From NCBI GenBank assembly GCA_023101885.1, contig JALPQD010000640.1:795527-859526 (forward strand): DNA of 64,000 nt. Direction: 5' to 3'. A model generated the notes under the pieces. That model saw nothing but the letters and a program-made list of their open reading frames with translations. It was not told the DNA's origin and did not search any database. Below are positions 13,301 to 25,300 of this stretch, piece after piece; position 1 is the stretch's first letter; each line of letters begins with the position of its first letter. The position numbers were made by a program, and so were the translations under genes. The DNA comes from Typhlomys cinereus. Taxonomy: Eukaryota; Chordata; Mammalia; Rodentia; Platacanthomyidae.

Positions 13301-16300
13301 CAAAATAAGGCTGGAATATCAGTGGTGAGAAAGATGTCACAGTGTATCTATGATGTCCCTAGTGAGGCTATGATGTCAGTGGTGAACCTATTATGTGATA
13401 GTCACTGGGGAGGATGTGATGTTAAAGGCTGTGTTGTCACTGGTGTGGGAATGATGTCAGTGTTCTAACTAATGTCAGTGGTGATGCTGATGTGACATGT
13501 AAGGCTGTGCTGTCACTGATGAGGCTGTCATGTCACAGTGAAGCTGTCATGTCACAGTGAGGCTGTCATGTCACATTGAAGCTGTGAGTTCAGTGTTTAA
13601 GCTGTGATTTCCAAAGTGAGAATGTTGTGAGAGATGAGACAGATGTCCCTTTGATGATGTAATTTAACTAGTGAGGCTGTGTTTCACAGTGAGGCTGTGA
13701 TGCCATAGTAAGTGTATGATGTCACCATGAGGCTATGGTGTCACTGGTCAGGCTTTAGTTTCACGATGAGTCTGCCCTATGAGTGGTGAGGCAGTGATGG
13801 CACATTGAGGGTGAGATATCAGTGGCAAGACAGATATCACAGTGAGACCATGATGTAACAGGTGAACAAGATGTGATGTCACAGTGAGTCTTTGATGTCA
13901 GGGCTGATTCTATGAGACGTCAGTGAGGCTGTGATATAAAAAGTGATGCTTGGATTTCACAATGACGTTAGTATGTTAGTAGTAAGGATGTACAGTAACA
14001 CTGAGGCTTTAATGAAAGAGGAGAGGATGTCAAGTCACTGTGACCCTGTAACATCAGTGTTGTAGTTGTGTTGTCACAGTGAGATTATGATGTAAATAGC
14101 GACACTGCACTGTCACAGGAAGGCTGTCATAGTTCAGTGAGCTTGTGAGGTCAGTGGTGAGGCTGTGGTGTCATAGTAAGGCTGTGATGAAACAGTGAGG
14201 GTATAACATCAGAGTCAATGCTGTGATGTCACCATTGGGCAATGATTTCAGAGTTGAGACTGTGATGTTATAGTGAGGCTGTCATGTCACAGTGAGGCTA
14301 TAAATTCAGAGGTAAGGTTGTGAGGTCACAGTGAGGATGCGAGGTCACTGTGAGGCTGTGATATCTGTGGGAAGATTAATGTCACAATGAGCCAGTGATG
14401 TAACAGAGGCTGTGGTGTCACTGTTTATGATGTCACGGGTTGTGATATCACTGCTGAGGGTGTCATGTCAATGAGAGCCTGTGCTATCTGTGGTGAGACT
14501 GTGGTATTATGGTAAGGCTAGGTAGGATGCCAGTGGTGGGGCTGTGATGTCACAGTTAGGTTGTGGTGTCACAATGAGGCTGTGAAGTCACTGTGAGCTG
14601 TGATGTCAAAGGCTGTGTTGTCAATGGTGTGCCAGTGATGTCTGTGGTTTGGCTAATGCTGATGTCATAGGTGAGGCTGTGCTGTCACAAGTGAGGCCTC
14701 GATGTCAAACTGAGATTGTGATGTCACTATGAAGGTTGTATGTCACTCTGGCTGTCATGTAACCCTGCGGTAATATCACTTTGGAAGCTGTGATATCACT
14801 GTGAGGCTGTGATGTCAATGGCAAGATTGATGTCACTTGGAGGATATGATGTAACAGCTGAGCCTGTGGTGTCAGTGGGCAGGTTGTGAGGTCACTGTGA
14901 GGCTGTGAGGTTCGCAGTAGGGCTCTGATGTCAAGGCTGATTCTATGACATGTCAGTTAGACTATGATGTTAGGGGTGATGCTTGGATTTCATAGTGATG
15001 TTAGGATATCCGTGGTGAATCTTTGCAGTCACACTGAAGCTATGATGTCAGAGGAGAGGCTGTGATGTCACTGTGAGGCAGTGATGCTAGCAAGAGATAG
15101 TGATATCGCAGTGAGGCTGTGATATAAGGTGTAATAGACTATGACATCATAGTTTGGCTGAAATTTCTATTTAGGCTGTGATTTCAAAAGTAAGGCTGAT
15201 GTCAGTGATGAGGTTGATCTTTATCATTGAGACTGTGATGTCACATTGAGGCTATGTCAGAGGTTTGTGTGTGATATCACCCTGAGGCTATTATGTCAAT
15301 GGCAAGTGTGATGTCACAGTGAGAGTGTGATGTCACTGTCATGTTGTAGTGTCACAGTGAGGCTATGAGGACATAGTGAAGTTGTGATGTCACAGTGAGT
15401 CTCTGATGACACAGAGATATTGTGATGACACTGGGGATGTTTGGATTGCACAGTGAGGCTATGACATAAGTGGTGAAGCTGTCACAATAAGGCTGTTATG
15501 TCACCGGTGATGTTGTGATGTCCCAATAAGGCTGGAATGTCAATGGTGAGAAAGATGTCATAGTGAGTCTGTGATGTCACTGGTGAGGCTATGATGTCAG
15601 TGGTGAACCTATTAAGTGACAGTGACACTGGTGAGGCTGTGATGTCAAAGGCTGTGTTGTCACTGGTGCAGCAGTGATGTCAGTGTTCTGACTAACATCA
15701 GTGGTAATGCTGATGTCACAAGTGAGTCTGTGCTGTCACTGCTCAGGCCACAATGTCACAGTGTGGCAGAGTTGTCACAGTGAAGCTGGGATGTTACTTG
15801 TGAGGCTGTGATGCACAGCAAGGTGGTAGTGTCATTGCTGAGTCTGTCATGTGACCATGAGCCTTAGATGTCAGTGATGAGGCTGTGATGTCATAGCAAG
15901 GCTAGACAGGAAGTCCGTGGTGTCACTCATGCTATGATTTCAGAGATGAGACTCTGAGGTCACAGTTAGGCTGTGATGTCATAGGGAAGGCTGTGATGTC
16001 ACAGTGAGGCTGTGATGTCAGAAACGAGGGTATAATGTCACAATGAGGCTGTAATATCAGCATGAGACTGTAATGTCATTGTGAGGCTGTGACATCCAGA
16101 GAGGTTGTGATGTCACCGGGAGGCTCTGAGGTCACTGTGGAAGATGTGATGTCAGTGACAATGCTGATTTCACCATGAGGCTATGATGTAATAGGTTAGA
16201 CTGTGAAGTCACAGTGAGGCTGTGATATCTGTGTGAAGATTGATGTCACAATGAGGCAGTAATGTAACATGTGAGGCTGTGGTGTCTTTGTTTATGATGT

Positions 16301-16992
16301 CAAAGGCTTTCACTGCTGAGGCTATCACGTCACTGTGAGCCTGTGCTATCTATGGTGAGGATGTGTTGTCATGATAAGGCTAAGTAGGATACCAGTGGTG
16401 ATGCTGTGATATCACAGTGTGGCTGTGATGCCACCATGAGGCTAGGATGTCACAGTGTGGCTGTGATGTCACAGTGCAGCTGTGAGCGCAGTGGTCAGGC
16501 TGTGATTTCTGAAGTGAGACTAATGTGAGAGATGAGGCTGAGATTTCGCCTTGATGATGTGATATAACTGGTGAAGCTGTGATGTCACAGAGAAGTTATG
16601 ATTTCCCCATGAAGCTGTGTTGTCAATGGTGAGGATATAATATCATGGTGTGCCTGTCCCACCAATGGTGAGCCTGTGTTGGCACAGTGTGGTTGTGATG
16701 TCATATTGAGGTTGTGATGTCAGTAGTGACTGTGCTTTCACAGGGAGCATATATCATTGGTGAGACTGTATCGTCACTAGTGAGACTCTAATATCACAGT
16801 TAAATTATTGTGTCAAACTGAGGCTGTGGTGTCTTAGTGAGGCTATGCTGTCAGAGGTGAAGTTTTATGTCACAGTGATGCTTTGATGGCACAGTACGAG
16901 TGGTGTCACAATGAGGTTGTGCTGTCACTGTGAAGTGATGTCATGGTGAAAGTTGTGATGTCACAGTGAGGTTGGGTTGCCAATAGCAACAC
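4364..16992 (+). repeat. Degenerate 19-bp satellite array, + orientation
   Basis: About 12.6 kb of uninterrupted satellite. Marker variants recur in a similar order: GGCAATGATTTCAGA-type units (about 7085, 7190, 11,040, 14,240), CAAGGCTGATTTCACCATGAGG-type units (about 6355, 7500, 9100, 16,170), and TTCTGACTAA at 12,262, 12,971 and 15,686. A full TGACGTCA lies at 7468-7475. No non-satellite insert longer than a few tens of bases and no gene was found. Confidence 0.93.
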
Positions 16993-17170
16993 TGAAGTCG
17001 CCAAGGGCTAAGGAAACTTGCCACAGTATATGAACAGGACCGTGAGAGAGAGGCTTGTCACTCGTCAGACAGCATGTCTGTCCCAGTAGGCCTAAATATG
17101 CCAACTCCGTGAAGCAGCTAAAGAAGTATAGCAGTGGGCTTGTCATGGTTATGCACAGATGTCAAAAGAT
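16993..17170. other. Unidentified non-satellite island
   Basis: About 178 bp that cannot be aligned to the 19-bp unit. It is bracketed by the satellite phrases CAATAGCAACACTG on the left and CTCATGTTTCAGTGAGCCTG on the right. Elsewhere these phrases are separated only by about 20-25 bp, so this is an insertion or replacement. A 61-codon open frame exists on the - strand, but nothing in it is recognisable. No TG...CA ends, A-tail or clear target duplication is visible. It could be an old retrotransposon scrap or a filler captured during repair. Confidence 0.5.
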
Positions 17171-17866
17171 GTAGGCTCTCATGTTTCAGTGAGCCTGTCA
17201 GTTGTGAGGCTGTGGTGTCATAATGAGACTAGATAGGATGGCAGTGATGAGGGTGTGATGCCATATTGAGGCAATGGTTTCAGAGGTGAGCCCGCGATGT
17301 CATAATGAGGCTGTGATGAAACAGTAAGGCTACAAGATCAGAGTCGATGCTGTATTCTCACACTTGGGCAATGATTTCAGAGGTGAGCCTGTGATGTCAT
17401 AATGTGGCTGTCATGTCACAGTGAGGTTATAACCTCCGAGGTCATAATCTGATGTCACAGTGAGGCTGTGTTGTCACCAGTGATGCCGTGACATTACAGT
17501 AAGGCTCTGATGTCATTGGACCAAGGCTATGACATCACAGTCCAGATGTGATTTCAGGAGTTAGACTGTGATATCAGAATAAGGCTGGTGTGAGTGATGA
17601 GGTTATGATGCTACAGTGAGGCTGCCATGGCACTGGTGAGTCTGCGATGCCAATGTGAGGCTTTGATATCACCGTGTGGTCATGGTGACACCATGAGCCT
17701 GTGATGTCACAGGGAGTTGGTGATGTCACGGTGGATGCTGTGTGGTCACAGTGAGACTATGATGTCAGTGGCAAGGCTGATGTTACTGTGAGGCAATGTC
17801 AGTGGTGATGCTGTGATGTCACATTGAGGCTGTGATGTCACAATGTGGCTAGTTGTATGTGATGTC
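17171..17866 (+). repeat. Degenerate 19-bp satellite array, + orientation
   Basis: Satellite between the unidentified island and the micro-inversion. The block at 17,697-17,866 (CACAGGGAGTTGGTGATGTCA through GTATGTGATGTCA) is partly repeated after the inversion at about 18,079-18,230. No gene is visible. Confidence 0.92.
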
Positions 17867-18078
17867 ATCTCTGCCTCATCTCTCACAGCAGTTTCACTTC
17901 TGAAATCACAGCCTAACCACTAACCTCACAGCTGCATTGTGACATCATAGCCTCACCCCTGGTATCCTACCTAGTTTTACTAGGACACCATAGCCTTAGT
18001 ACAGACAGCACAGCCTCACATTGATGTGACAGTGTCAGCAGTGCCATCATAGCCTTTGATATAAACACTGACACCACA
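17867..18078 (-). repeat. Micro-inverted satellite segment
   Basis: About 212 bp in which the satellite reads on the - strand (CACAGCCTCAC, TGAAATCACAGCCTAACCAC) between + oriented arrays. Its reverse complement corresponds to a block found elsewhere in + orientation: TCAAAGGCTATGATG, then GGTAGGATACCAG, then TTAGGCTGTGATTTCAGAAG. The flanks carry a direct duplication (17,697-17,866 and about 18,079-18,230). That fits template switching or break-induced repair better than a plain two-break inversion. Confidence 0.85.
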
Positions 18079-19830
18079 GCCCATGATTGCACAGGGAAAT
18101 GGTTATATCACAGTGAAATCTGTGAGATCATAGTGAGACTGTGATGTCAGTGGAAAGGCTAATGTCACTGTGATGTCACATTGAGTCTGTGATGTCACAG
18201 TGAGGCTATGTCAGAGATGTGTAGGTGATGTCACCATTAGGCTATTATGTCACTTGCAAGGCTGATGTCACAGTTTATTCTTGATGTCATACTGAGGCTG
18301 TGATGGCACTCTCAGGTTGTAATGTCACAGAGAGGCTGTGAGGACACAGTGTGGCTATGATGTCATCGTGAGGCTCTGATTACACATTGATGTTGTGTTA
18401 TCACTGGAGATGGCACAGTGAGGCTGTGATATTGGTGATGAGGTTGATGCCACAATGAGGCTGTGATGTCAATGGTGAAGGTGTGATGCAATAAGGCTGG
18501 AATGTCACTGGTGAAAAAGATGTCATAATGAGTCTATGATGTCACTGGTGAGGCTATATCAGTAGTGATGCTGTGATGTAACATTGTGACTGTGATGTCA
18601 CAGTGAGACTATGTCACAACTGTGTATGAGATGACACCATGAGGCTCTTATGTAAATGGCTATGCTCATGATGTCACTGGTGAGGCTATGATGTTAGTGA
18701 TGAACCTATTACATGACAGTGACACTGGTGAGGCTGTGATGCCAAAAGCTGTGTTGTCACTGGTGTGGCAGTGATGTCAGTGTTCTGATTAAAGTCAGTG
18801 TCAATGCTGATGTCATTGGTGAGGCTGTAATGTCACTGTTATGCTATGAAGTCACTGTGGGGGTTGTAGGTCACTGTGGGCTGCCATGTCTCCATCAGGT
18901 GATATCACTCTGGAAGCTGTGATGTCATAGTGAGGCTGCAACGTTAGTGGCAAGAGTGATGTCACAATGAGGCTATGATGTAACAGGAAAGCATGTTGTG
19001 TCAGTGTGCAGTTTGTGAGGTCACAGTGAGGCTGTGATGTCAGGGCTGATTCTATGACATGTTAGCGAGGCTGTGATGTCAGGGGTGATGCTTTGATTTC
19101 ACAGTGATGTTAGGATGTCAGTGGGGAGCCTGTGCAGTCACACTGAGGCTGTGATATCAGAAAATAGGCTGTGATGTAACTGTGTGGCGGTGATGTTACC
19201 ATGAAGTTGTGATATCACAGTGAAGCTCTGATATCAGTGATGATAGACTATGACATCACAGTTTGGCTGAGATTTCAGTGGTTAGTCTTTGATGTCAGAA
19301 GTAAGGTTGATGTCAGTGATGAGGTTGAGATGTCACCGTGGGGCTGGAATATTACTGGTGAGGCTGTGATGCCACAGCGATGGTGTGACGTCACTGTTGT
19401 GGCTCTCATTTGACTGTGAGCCTGAGATGTCCGTGATGAGGCTTTGCTCTCATTTCCATGCTAGGCAGGATGTCCGTGGTGTCCCTGATGCTATGATTTC
19501 AGAGGTTAGCCTGTTATGTCACAGTAAGTCTGTGATATCAGAGGTGAGGCTGTGACATCATAGTGAGGCTGTGATGTCAGAAATGAGGCAATAATGCCAC
19601 AATGAGGCTGTGGTAGCAATGTGAAGCTGTAATGTCACTATGAGGCTGTGACATCACAGATTTCCTGATGTCACAGTGAGGCTGTGAAGTCACGGTGGAA
19701 TATGTGATGTCAGAGACAAGCATAATTTCACCATGAGGCTATGATGTAACAGGTTCGTCTATGATGTAACTGGTTAAACTGTGAGGCTGTGAGATCACTG
19801 TGAAGCTGTAATATCTGTGGGAAGATTGAT
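18079..19830 (+). repeat. Degenerate 19-bp satellite array, + orientation
   Basis: Satellite up to the truncated edge of the - strand ERV-L element. It contains a complete CRE octamer TGACGTCA at 19,386-19,393. No gene is visible. Confidence 0.92.
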
Positions 19831-20432
19831 GTTGACAGGCCGTGATTCTCTGCCTCTACAGTAAAGGCAGCTTTTCCTCATTTCTGTTGGAATTTTTCTG
19901 CTTAAGCAGGTCAGATAAGAACTTTGTAGGCTTCTTATCTATTTTACTTTTGGGGACACCATAGTTGATTAGCCAATGCCAAAGGTCTATGTGAGTGAAA
20001 CCTTCATAAGTACTGTTCTGTTTATGCTGTACATTTTGGTTAGTAAACTTACTTTGTCATTGGCGATTCAATGCTGCCACTTGGCCCCTACTACTCCTAG
20101 ATCCACCTAGGCCTATTGAATTTAAGTCTTCCAACTGGGTGGCTGTATCTCCCATTGTTAGTTCTGGCACAAGGGGAAGAGAAATGGTAGGAGCCTTCAT
20201 ATTTGGTGGTGACCCTCTCACCAATTTATTAAGTATATTTCTAGTAAAAGGCATGCTATCTGGATTCTGCCATTGAGAATTGGATTTTAAAGAATGAATC
20301 CAGTCAAGCATATGAATTTCCCTGAGCCTCTTAATCCCACCGTCAATATTAAACCAAGGAATATCTGGAATCTCCAGTTCCTTTTCAGAGGACCAAACAT
20401 TAATTAGTATTTCAGCTACCCACTCAAGTAAA

Positions 20433-20448
20433 CTCTTGGTACCATTTT
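20433..20448. repeat. SINE target-site duplication, left copy
   Basis: CTCTTGGTACCATTTT, identical to 20,721-20,736 on the other side of the SINE. The interrupted gag sequence reads through cleanly if one copy and the SINE are disregarded. Confidence 0.95.
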
Positions 20449-20720
20449 AAAAAAAATTTTATTATTTATTCAATTGTGCATGTGTGTGCGTGTGTGTGTG
20501 TGCGCATAGAACAACGGACAAATTCGGGAACCACCATGGATGCCTTCATCTCCTCTTTATTTACTCTACCCCGGGATTCACACGTTCCTCCCTACCAAGA
20601 TCGGAAATGCAGGCCACCCCTGCTTCCACCTGGCATCTATACGTGGGGTCTAAGAATCCAAAACCTAGGACCTTCCACCTGCAAGGCTGAGGCTTAACCC
20701 CTGAGCCACCTCTCCAGCCC
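20449..20720 (-). mobile_element. tRNA-derived rodent SINE inserted in ERV-L gag
   Basis: On the - strand the insert begins GGGGCTGGAGAGGTGGCTCAG, with an A-box-like TGGCTCAGGGG and a degenerate B box (GGTTTTGGATTC). It ends in a CA-repeat and ATAAATAATAAAATTTTTTTT. It is flanked by a perfect 16-bp target duplication, CTCTTGGTACCATTTT, at 20,433-20,448 and 20,721-20,736. The junction TTTT|AAAA fits L1-endonuclease cutting. The head matches B2/ID-like rodent SINEs; the body (CCCACGTATAGATGCC) recalls jerboa-type SINEs, but I cannot name the family. It postdates the ERV-L insertion. Confidence 0.9.
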
Positions 20721-20736
20721 CTCTTGGTACCATTTT
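20721..20736. repeat. SINE target-site duplication, right copy
   Basis: Perfect 16-bp copy of 20,433-20,448. Confidence 0.95.
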
Positions 20737-21775
20737 TAACTCTGCAAGTAGCAGTGTTAAACCTAGAATCTCTACTAAATGGGCCCATTTCTGCGAACTC
20801 ACTTTTATCCAGTTTTATACTCCCTCCGCTAGTATCCCACAGCCTTACAATCCATTCCCAGGAGTATTCCCCAGACTGCTGCTTGAATGTACTGGAAATT
20901 CATGCAGTTCTTTAGGGGTGTAGCGCACCTCCTCATGGACCACACTTTCTATTTCACCTTTAGAAGCCTGTTTAGCCTTGAGCCTAGTTATAGGCCTGGA
21001 CGCAATCACAGGTGTCTGTGTTGTAACTTCAGTATTTTCTTGTGGTAAAGGTGAAAACAACACTTCTGTAGAGGGTGGGTGTGGGGATTCATTTTCTGTT
21101 GAGGGAGGGGATACTATCTCCTCAGGCAAAACAAAACCATCAGAATTTGCGAGTTCAAGGTCTTCATCATCAGTTTGGTCCTCCCACACATCAGCATCCC
21201 ACTTTTTGGGGGATTCTCTTCCAATTCTTTTCAATTCTTTTCCAATCAGTGCTTTTATTTTAATGTCTGACACCTTTTGAGGCTGGGATTTTAATTTATT
21301 GTAACTTAGCCACTCTAATAATCAGAATTTGGGTTTGATTTTCAGCAATTCGAGCCCTATTGCTAATGGAGAGAAGATTCTCTTCTAGAGCACACTTAGA
21401 AAATTTTAAGTTGTTTATTCAGTTTCTGAGTTGGACATTTTCCTCTCTAAGATCTTCTTTTTCTAGTTGTAGTTTAATGAGAGATGCTAGAAAAAACCAG
21501 CCAGCATCATTGATTTCCTTATTCTTGCTAATTTTATCTAAAGTTTAACATACAGAATCACTAAGCTTCACAATCTTCGCAAGAGGGGCATCAAGACTGT
21601 CCAACACACCTATTTTTACCAGTTCTACAAACAGTTCACTCCAAACAGTTGCAGTGTTCTCCATACCACTAGGGGAGTCTTTAGTCGTGGGAGGTTCCAC
21701 TGGCTCAAAAAGCCAGCTCCGGATATCACAAAGCTTGCCAGCAAAATTCATTCTTATAATTCTCTTTCTCTAGAA

Positions 21776-21790
21776 CCGCTTCTGGTACCA
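21776..21790 (-). promoter_or_regulatory. tRNA-Leu primer-binding site of the - strand ERV-L
   Basis: On the - strand this is TGGTACCAGAAGCGG, just inside the 5' LTR. It equals the PBS of the + strand provirus (TGGTACCAGGAGTGG) with two changes. It is complementary to the 3' end of a tRNA-Leu (TAA-type), the primer that gives ERV-L its name. Confidence 0.85.
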
Positions 21791-21794
21791 TTTC

Positions 21795-22346
21795 TGTATT
21801 AGGTAGGGTTCTCTAAAGTCATGGAATTCACAGAATGCATATATATATAATATATAATATATAGATATATAAAATATATATTATATTATATTACATTATA
21901 TTACATTTTATATTATATTATATTATATTATATTATATTATATTATATTATATTATATTATATTATATTATATTATATTATATTATATATGTGTGTGAAA
22001 TTTATTGAGTTGGCTTACAGTTGGCCGAGGTAGTCCAGCAAAGGCTGCTAGCAGTTGAGGTAGTCCAACAATGGGTGCCTGTAGCTGAGGTAGTTGCAAT
22101 GCTGGCTCCCAATAGCTAGCTGCTCAGTTCAATAGTCATGTGGGTGATGGGGGAAGGCTGGAGAAATCCTAGATTCTTAGTCTAGTTGAAGGCTAGAAGA
22201 TATACAGTAACTCCTTTTTATATGATGCAGTACTGGGAGGATGCTATGAGAGCACTGGAGATTCTGATAGGATCTAGGGCAGGTATAATCCTATCAAGTA
22301 GTCTCAGTAGATCCTTTCCAGTTGACACCCAGGCTTAATTATCACA
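21795..22346 (-). mobile_element. 5' LTR of the - strand ERV-L
   Basis: On the - strand it begins TGTGATAATTAAGCCTGGG and ends in the CCTAATACA-type terminus (seen on + as TGTATTAGGTAGGGTTCTC). It is longer (552 bp) than the 495-bp LTRs of the + strand provirus because an AT tract near its 3' end has expanded. It carries the CATATAAAAAGG TATA region and the repeated CTACCTC..GCTGC motifs. Confidence 0.9.
21838..21997. repeat. AT-rich microsatellite, mainly (TATTA)n
   Basis: About 160 bp of TA-rich simple repeat. It is an irregular ATATAT/ACATTATATT part followed by a nearly pure TATTA pentamer run from about 21,911 to 21,987. It sits exactly where the + strand ERV-L LTR has a short TCCTATATATATATTC, so it grew from a seed in the LTR. 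Confidence 0.93.
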
Positions 22347-25300
22347 TGCTATAAGGTCATAGTCAATGATGTGGTGTCACAGTTGGGCAATGATTTCAGA
22401 GGCGAGTCTGTGAGGTCATCGCGAGTCTGTGAGGTCATCGTGAGGCTGTCATGTCACAGTGAGGCTATAACCTCAGAGGTGAGACTGTGATGTCATAGTA
22501 TTGATGCTTTGACATCAGTGATGCTGTGATATTACAGTGAGTCTGTGATGTCAGTGGAGCGTGAAATCAGAATGAGGCTGATGTGAATGAGGAGGGTATG
22601 ATTTCACAAAGAGGCTGTGATGTCAGTGGTGATAGACTATGATATCACAGCTTGGCTGAGATTTCAGTAGTTAAGCTGTGATATCAGAAGTGAGGCTGAT
22701 GTCAGTGATGAGACTGAGATATCACACTGAGGCCGGACGTTACTGGTGAGGTTGTGATGGCACAGTAAGGCTGTGGTTTCACTGTTGAGGCTGTAATGTG
22801 ACCGTGAACCTGAGATATTAGTGATGAGGCTGTGGTGTAATAGCGAGGCTAGGCAGGATGTCCATGGTATCACTGATGCTATGATTTCAGAGGTCAGCCT
22901 GTTATGTCACAGTGAGGCTGTGATATCAGTAGCAAGGTGAGCTTAATGAGGCTGTGATGTATCAGGTGAGCCTGTGGTGTCACTTGTTGGGCTGGAAGGT
23001 CACTGTGACATGGTGATGTCACAGTGAGGCCCTGATTTCAGGGCTGATTCTAAGAGATGTCAGTGACCCTGTGACGTTCAGAGTGATGGTGGATTTCACA
23101 GTGAGGGTAGGATGTCAGTGGTGGGACTGTGCAGTCACATTGAGGCTTTGATGAAAGAGGAGAGGCTGTGATATCAGTGTGAGCCTGTCATATCAGTGGT
23201 GAGGCTGTGTTGTTAACGTGAGCCTGTGCTGGCACAGTGTTGCTGTGATGTCACAATGAAGTTGGGTTGTCACAATGAGGTTTTGATGTCAGTAGTGACT
23301 GTGCTTTCACAGGAAGACTGTGTCATTATTGTGGCTGTATTGTCACTGGTGAGGCTTTAATGTTACAATGAGTTTATTGTGTCAACTGAGGCTGTGATGT
23401 CACTATATGGCTATACTGTAAGAGGTGAAACTTTATTCACAGTGATGCTTTGAAGGCATGATATAGCTGTGATATCAAAAATGAGGCTGTGATGTCAGAA
23501 AGATGCTGTGATGTCACTTTCAGGTTGTGATATCATGGAGGAAGTTGTGATGTCACAGTGAGATTATGTTGTCAATAATGACACTCTGGTGCCACAGGTA
23601 GGCTGTAATGTTTCAGTGAGCCTGTGAGGTCAGTGGTGAGGCTGTGTTGTCTTAGTGAGCTAGGTATGATGTCAGTGATGTTGCATTGAGGCTATGATTT
23701 CAAAGGTGAGCCTGTTATGTCATAGTGACCCTATGATGAAACAGTGAGACTATACCGTTACAGTGAGGCTGCGTTGTCAACAAAGACAATGTGATAATCA
23801 CAGTGAGGCACTGATGTCAGGGAAGCGAGACTATGATATCACAGTGAGGATGTGAATTCAGTGGTTAGGCTGTGATATCAGAATGAGTCTTATGTGAGTG
23901 ATAAGGGTATGATGTCACAATGAGGCTGGCATGTAACTGGTGAGGCTGTGATGCCACCGTGAGGCATTGATATCACAGTAAGGCTATAACCCCAGATGTG
24001 AGGTTGTGATGCCACAGTGAATATGTGTAGTCTCCAGTCATATCATCATGTCATAGTGAGGCTGTATTTTTCACTAGTGTGACAGTTATGTCAGTGTTCT
24101 AACTAATATCTGTGGCATCCCTGATGTCACAGGTGAGGTTGTAATGTCACTGGTGAAGCTGTAATGTTTCAGTGAGGCTGTGAAGTCAGTGGCAAGACTG
24201 ATGTCACAATGGATCTATGATGTAACAAGTGAGTCTGTGTTATCAGTGTGCAGGCTATGAGGTCACTGTGAAGCTGAGATGTTGCAGTAAGACTAATGTC
24301 AGGGCTGATTTATGAGATGTCAGTGAGGTTGTGACTCAGGGTGATTGCTGGATGTCACAGTGAGATTATGGCCTCGGTGGAGAGGCTGTGCAGTCACACT
24401 GAGGCTGTGATGTCAGAGGAGATACTGTCATGTCACCATGAGGTGGTGATGTTACTGTGAAGTTGTGGTACCACAGTGAGGCTGTGATATCAGTGGTGAT
24501 AAACTATGACATCACAGTTTAGCTGTGATTTCAGTGGTTTGGCTGTGATGGCAGAAGTGAGGCAGATGTCAGTGATGAAGCAGAGATGTCATAGTGAGGC
24601 TGGGATGTTACTGGTGAGGCTGTCATATAACTGTGATCCTGAGATGTCAGTGATGAGGCTGAAGTGTCATAGCGTGGATAGGAAGGATGTCCATGGGATC
24701 ACTGATATTATGATTTCAGAGGTTAGCCTGTTATCTCACAGTGAGGCTGTGATGTCACTGTGAGGCTATGATGTCACTGTAAGGGTTGTATGTCACTGTG
24801 AGCTGTCACATCATCATGAGGTGATATCACTCTGGAAGCTGTGATGTCACAGTAAGGCTGTGATGTCAATGGCAAGACTGATGCCTGTGAAGTCCATGGT
24901 AAGGGTATGGTGTCATAATGAGATAACTTGGGACCGTGTCAGTGATGATGTTAAGATGTCACAGTGAAGCTGGGATGATACTGGTGAGGCTGCAATGCTA
25001 CAGCAAAGCTGTGGTGTCACTATTGAAGCTGTTATGTGACCGTGAGTCAGAGATAGCATTGATGAGGCTGTGGTGTTACACCCAGGATATGTAGGATGTC
25101 CTTGGTGTTACTGATGCTATGATTTCAGAGGTTATCCTGTAATGTCACAGTGAGTCTGTGATGTTAGAGGTGAAGCTATAATGCCACAGTGAGGCTGTCA
25201 AATCACTGTGAATCTGTGATGTTACTATCAGGCTGTGACATCACAGAGAGCTTGTGATGTCACAATTAAGCTGTAAGTTCGGTGTGAAAGATGACATGTC

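Larger units (their letters stand above)
19831..21751 (-). pseudogene. gag: ERV-L gag, broken and truncated, interrupted by a SINE
   Basis: Gag would form the particle core in the cytoplasm. The start ATG is at 21,751 on the - strand (MNFAGKLCDIRSWLFEP), and open segments are 21,545-21,751, 20,845-21,273 and 20,057-20,311. They align in order with the gag of the + strand provirus at 53,963-55,678: an acidic, Pro/Ser/Thr-rich middle (VWEDQTDDEDLELANSDGF), then the ITRLKAKQ and EVRYTPKELHEF blocks, and a C-terminal part with MLDWIHSLKSNSQWQNPDS and GLGGSRSSRGQVAALNRQ. Stops and frameshifts separate the segments, and the SINE at 20,449-20,720 splits the capsid-like region. The C-terminus is cut at 19,831. 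It is non-functional. Confidence 0.88.
19831..22346 (-). mobile_element. Truncated ERV-L provirus (5' LTR plus gag), - strand
   Basis: On the - strand this runs LTR (22,346 to 21,795), primer-binding site, then gag up to about 19,831, where it stops inside the gag 3' end (homologous to about 55,630 in the + strand provirus). Protease, the rest of pol and the 3' LTR are missing. The satellite on the two sides belongs to different positions of the higher-order pattern, so the loss probably came from a deletion that also removed satellite. A SINE is inserted within gag, and the LTR carries an expanded AT microsatellite. Confidence 0.92.

Noticed and set aside
16961..17146. A 61-codon - strand frame in the unidentified island
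   Set aside because: It includes flanking satellite and shows no domain. It cannot be distinguished from chance.
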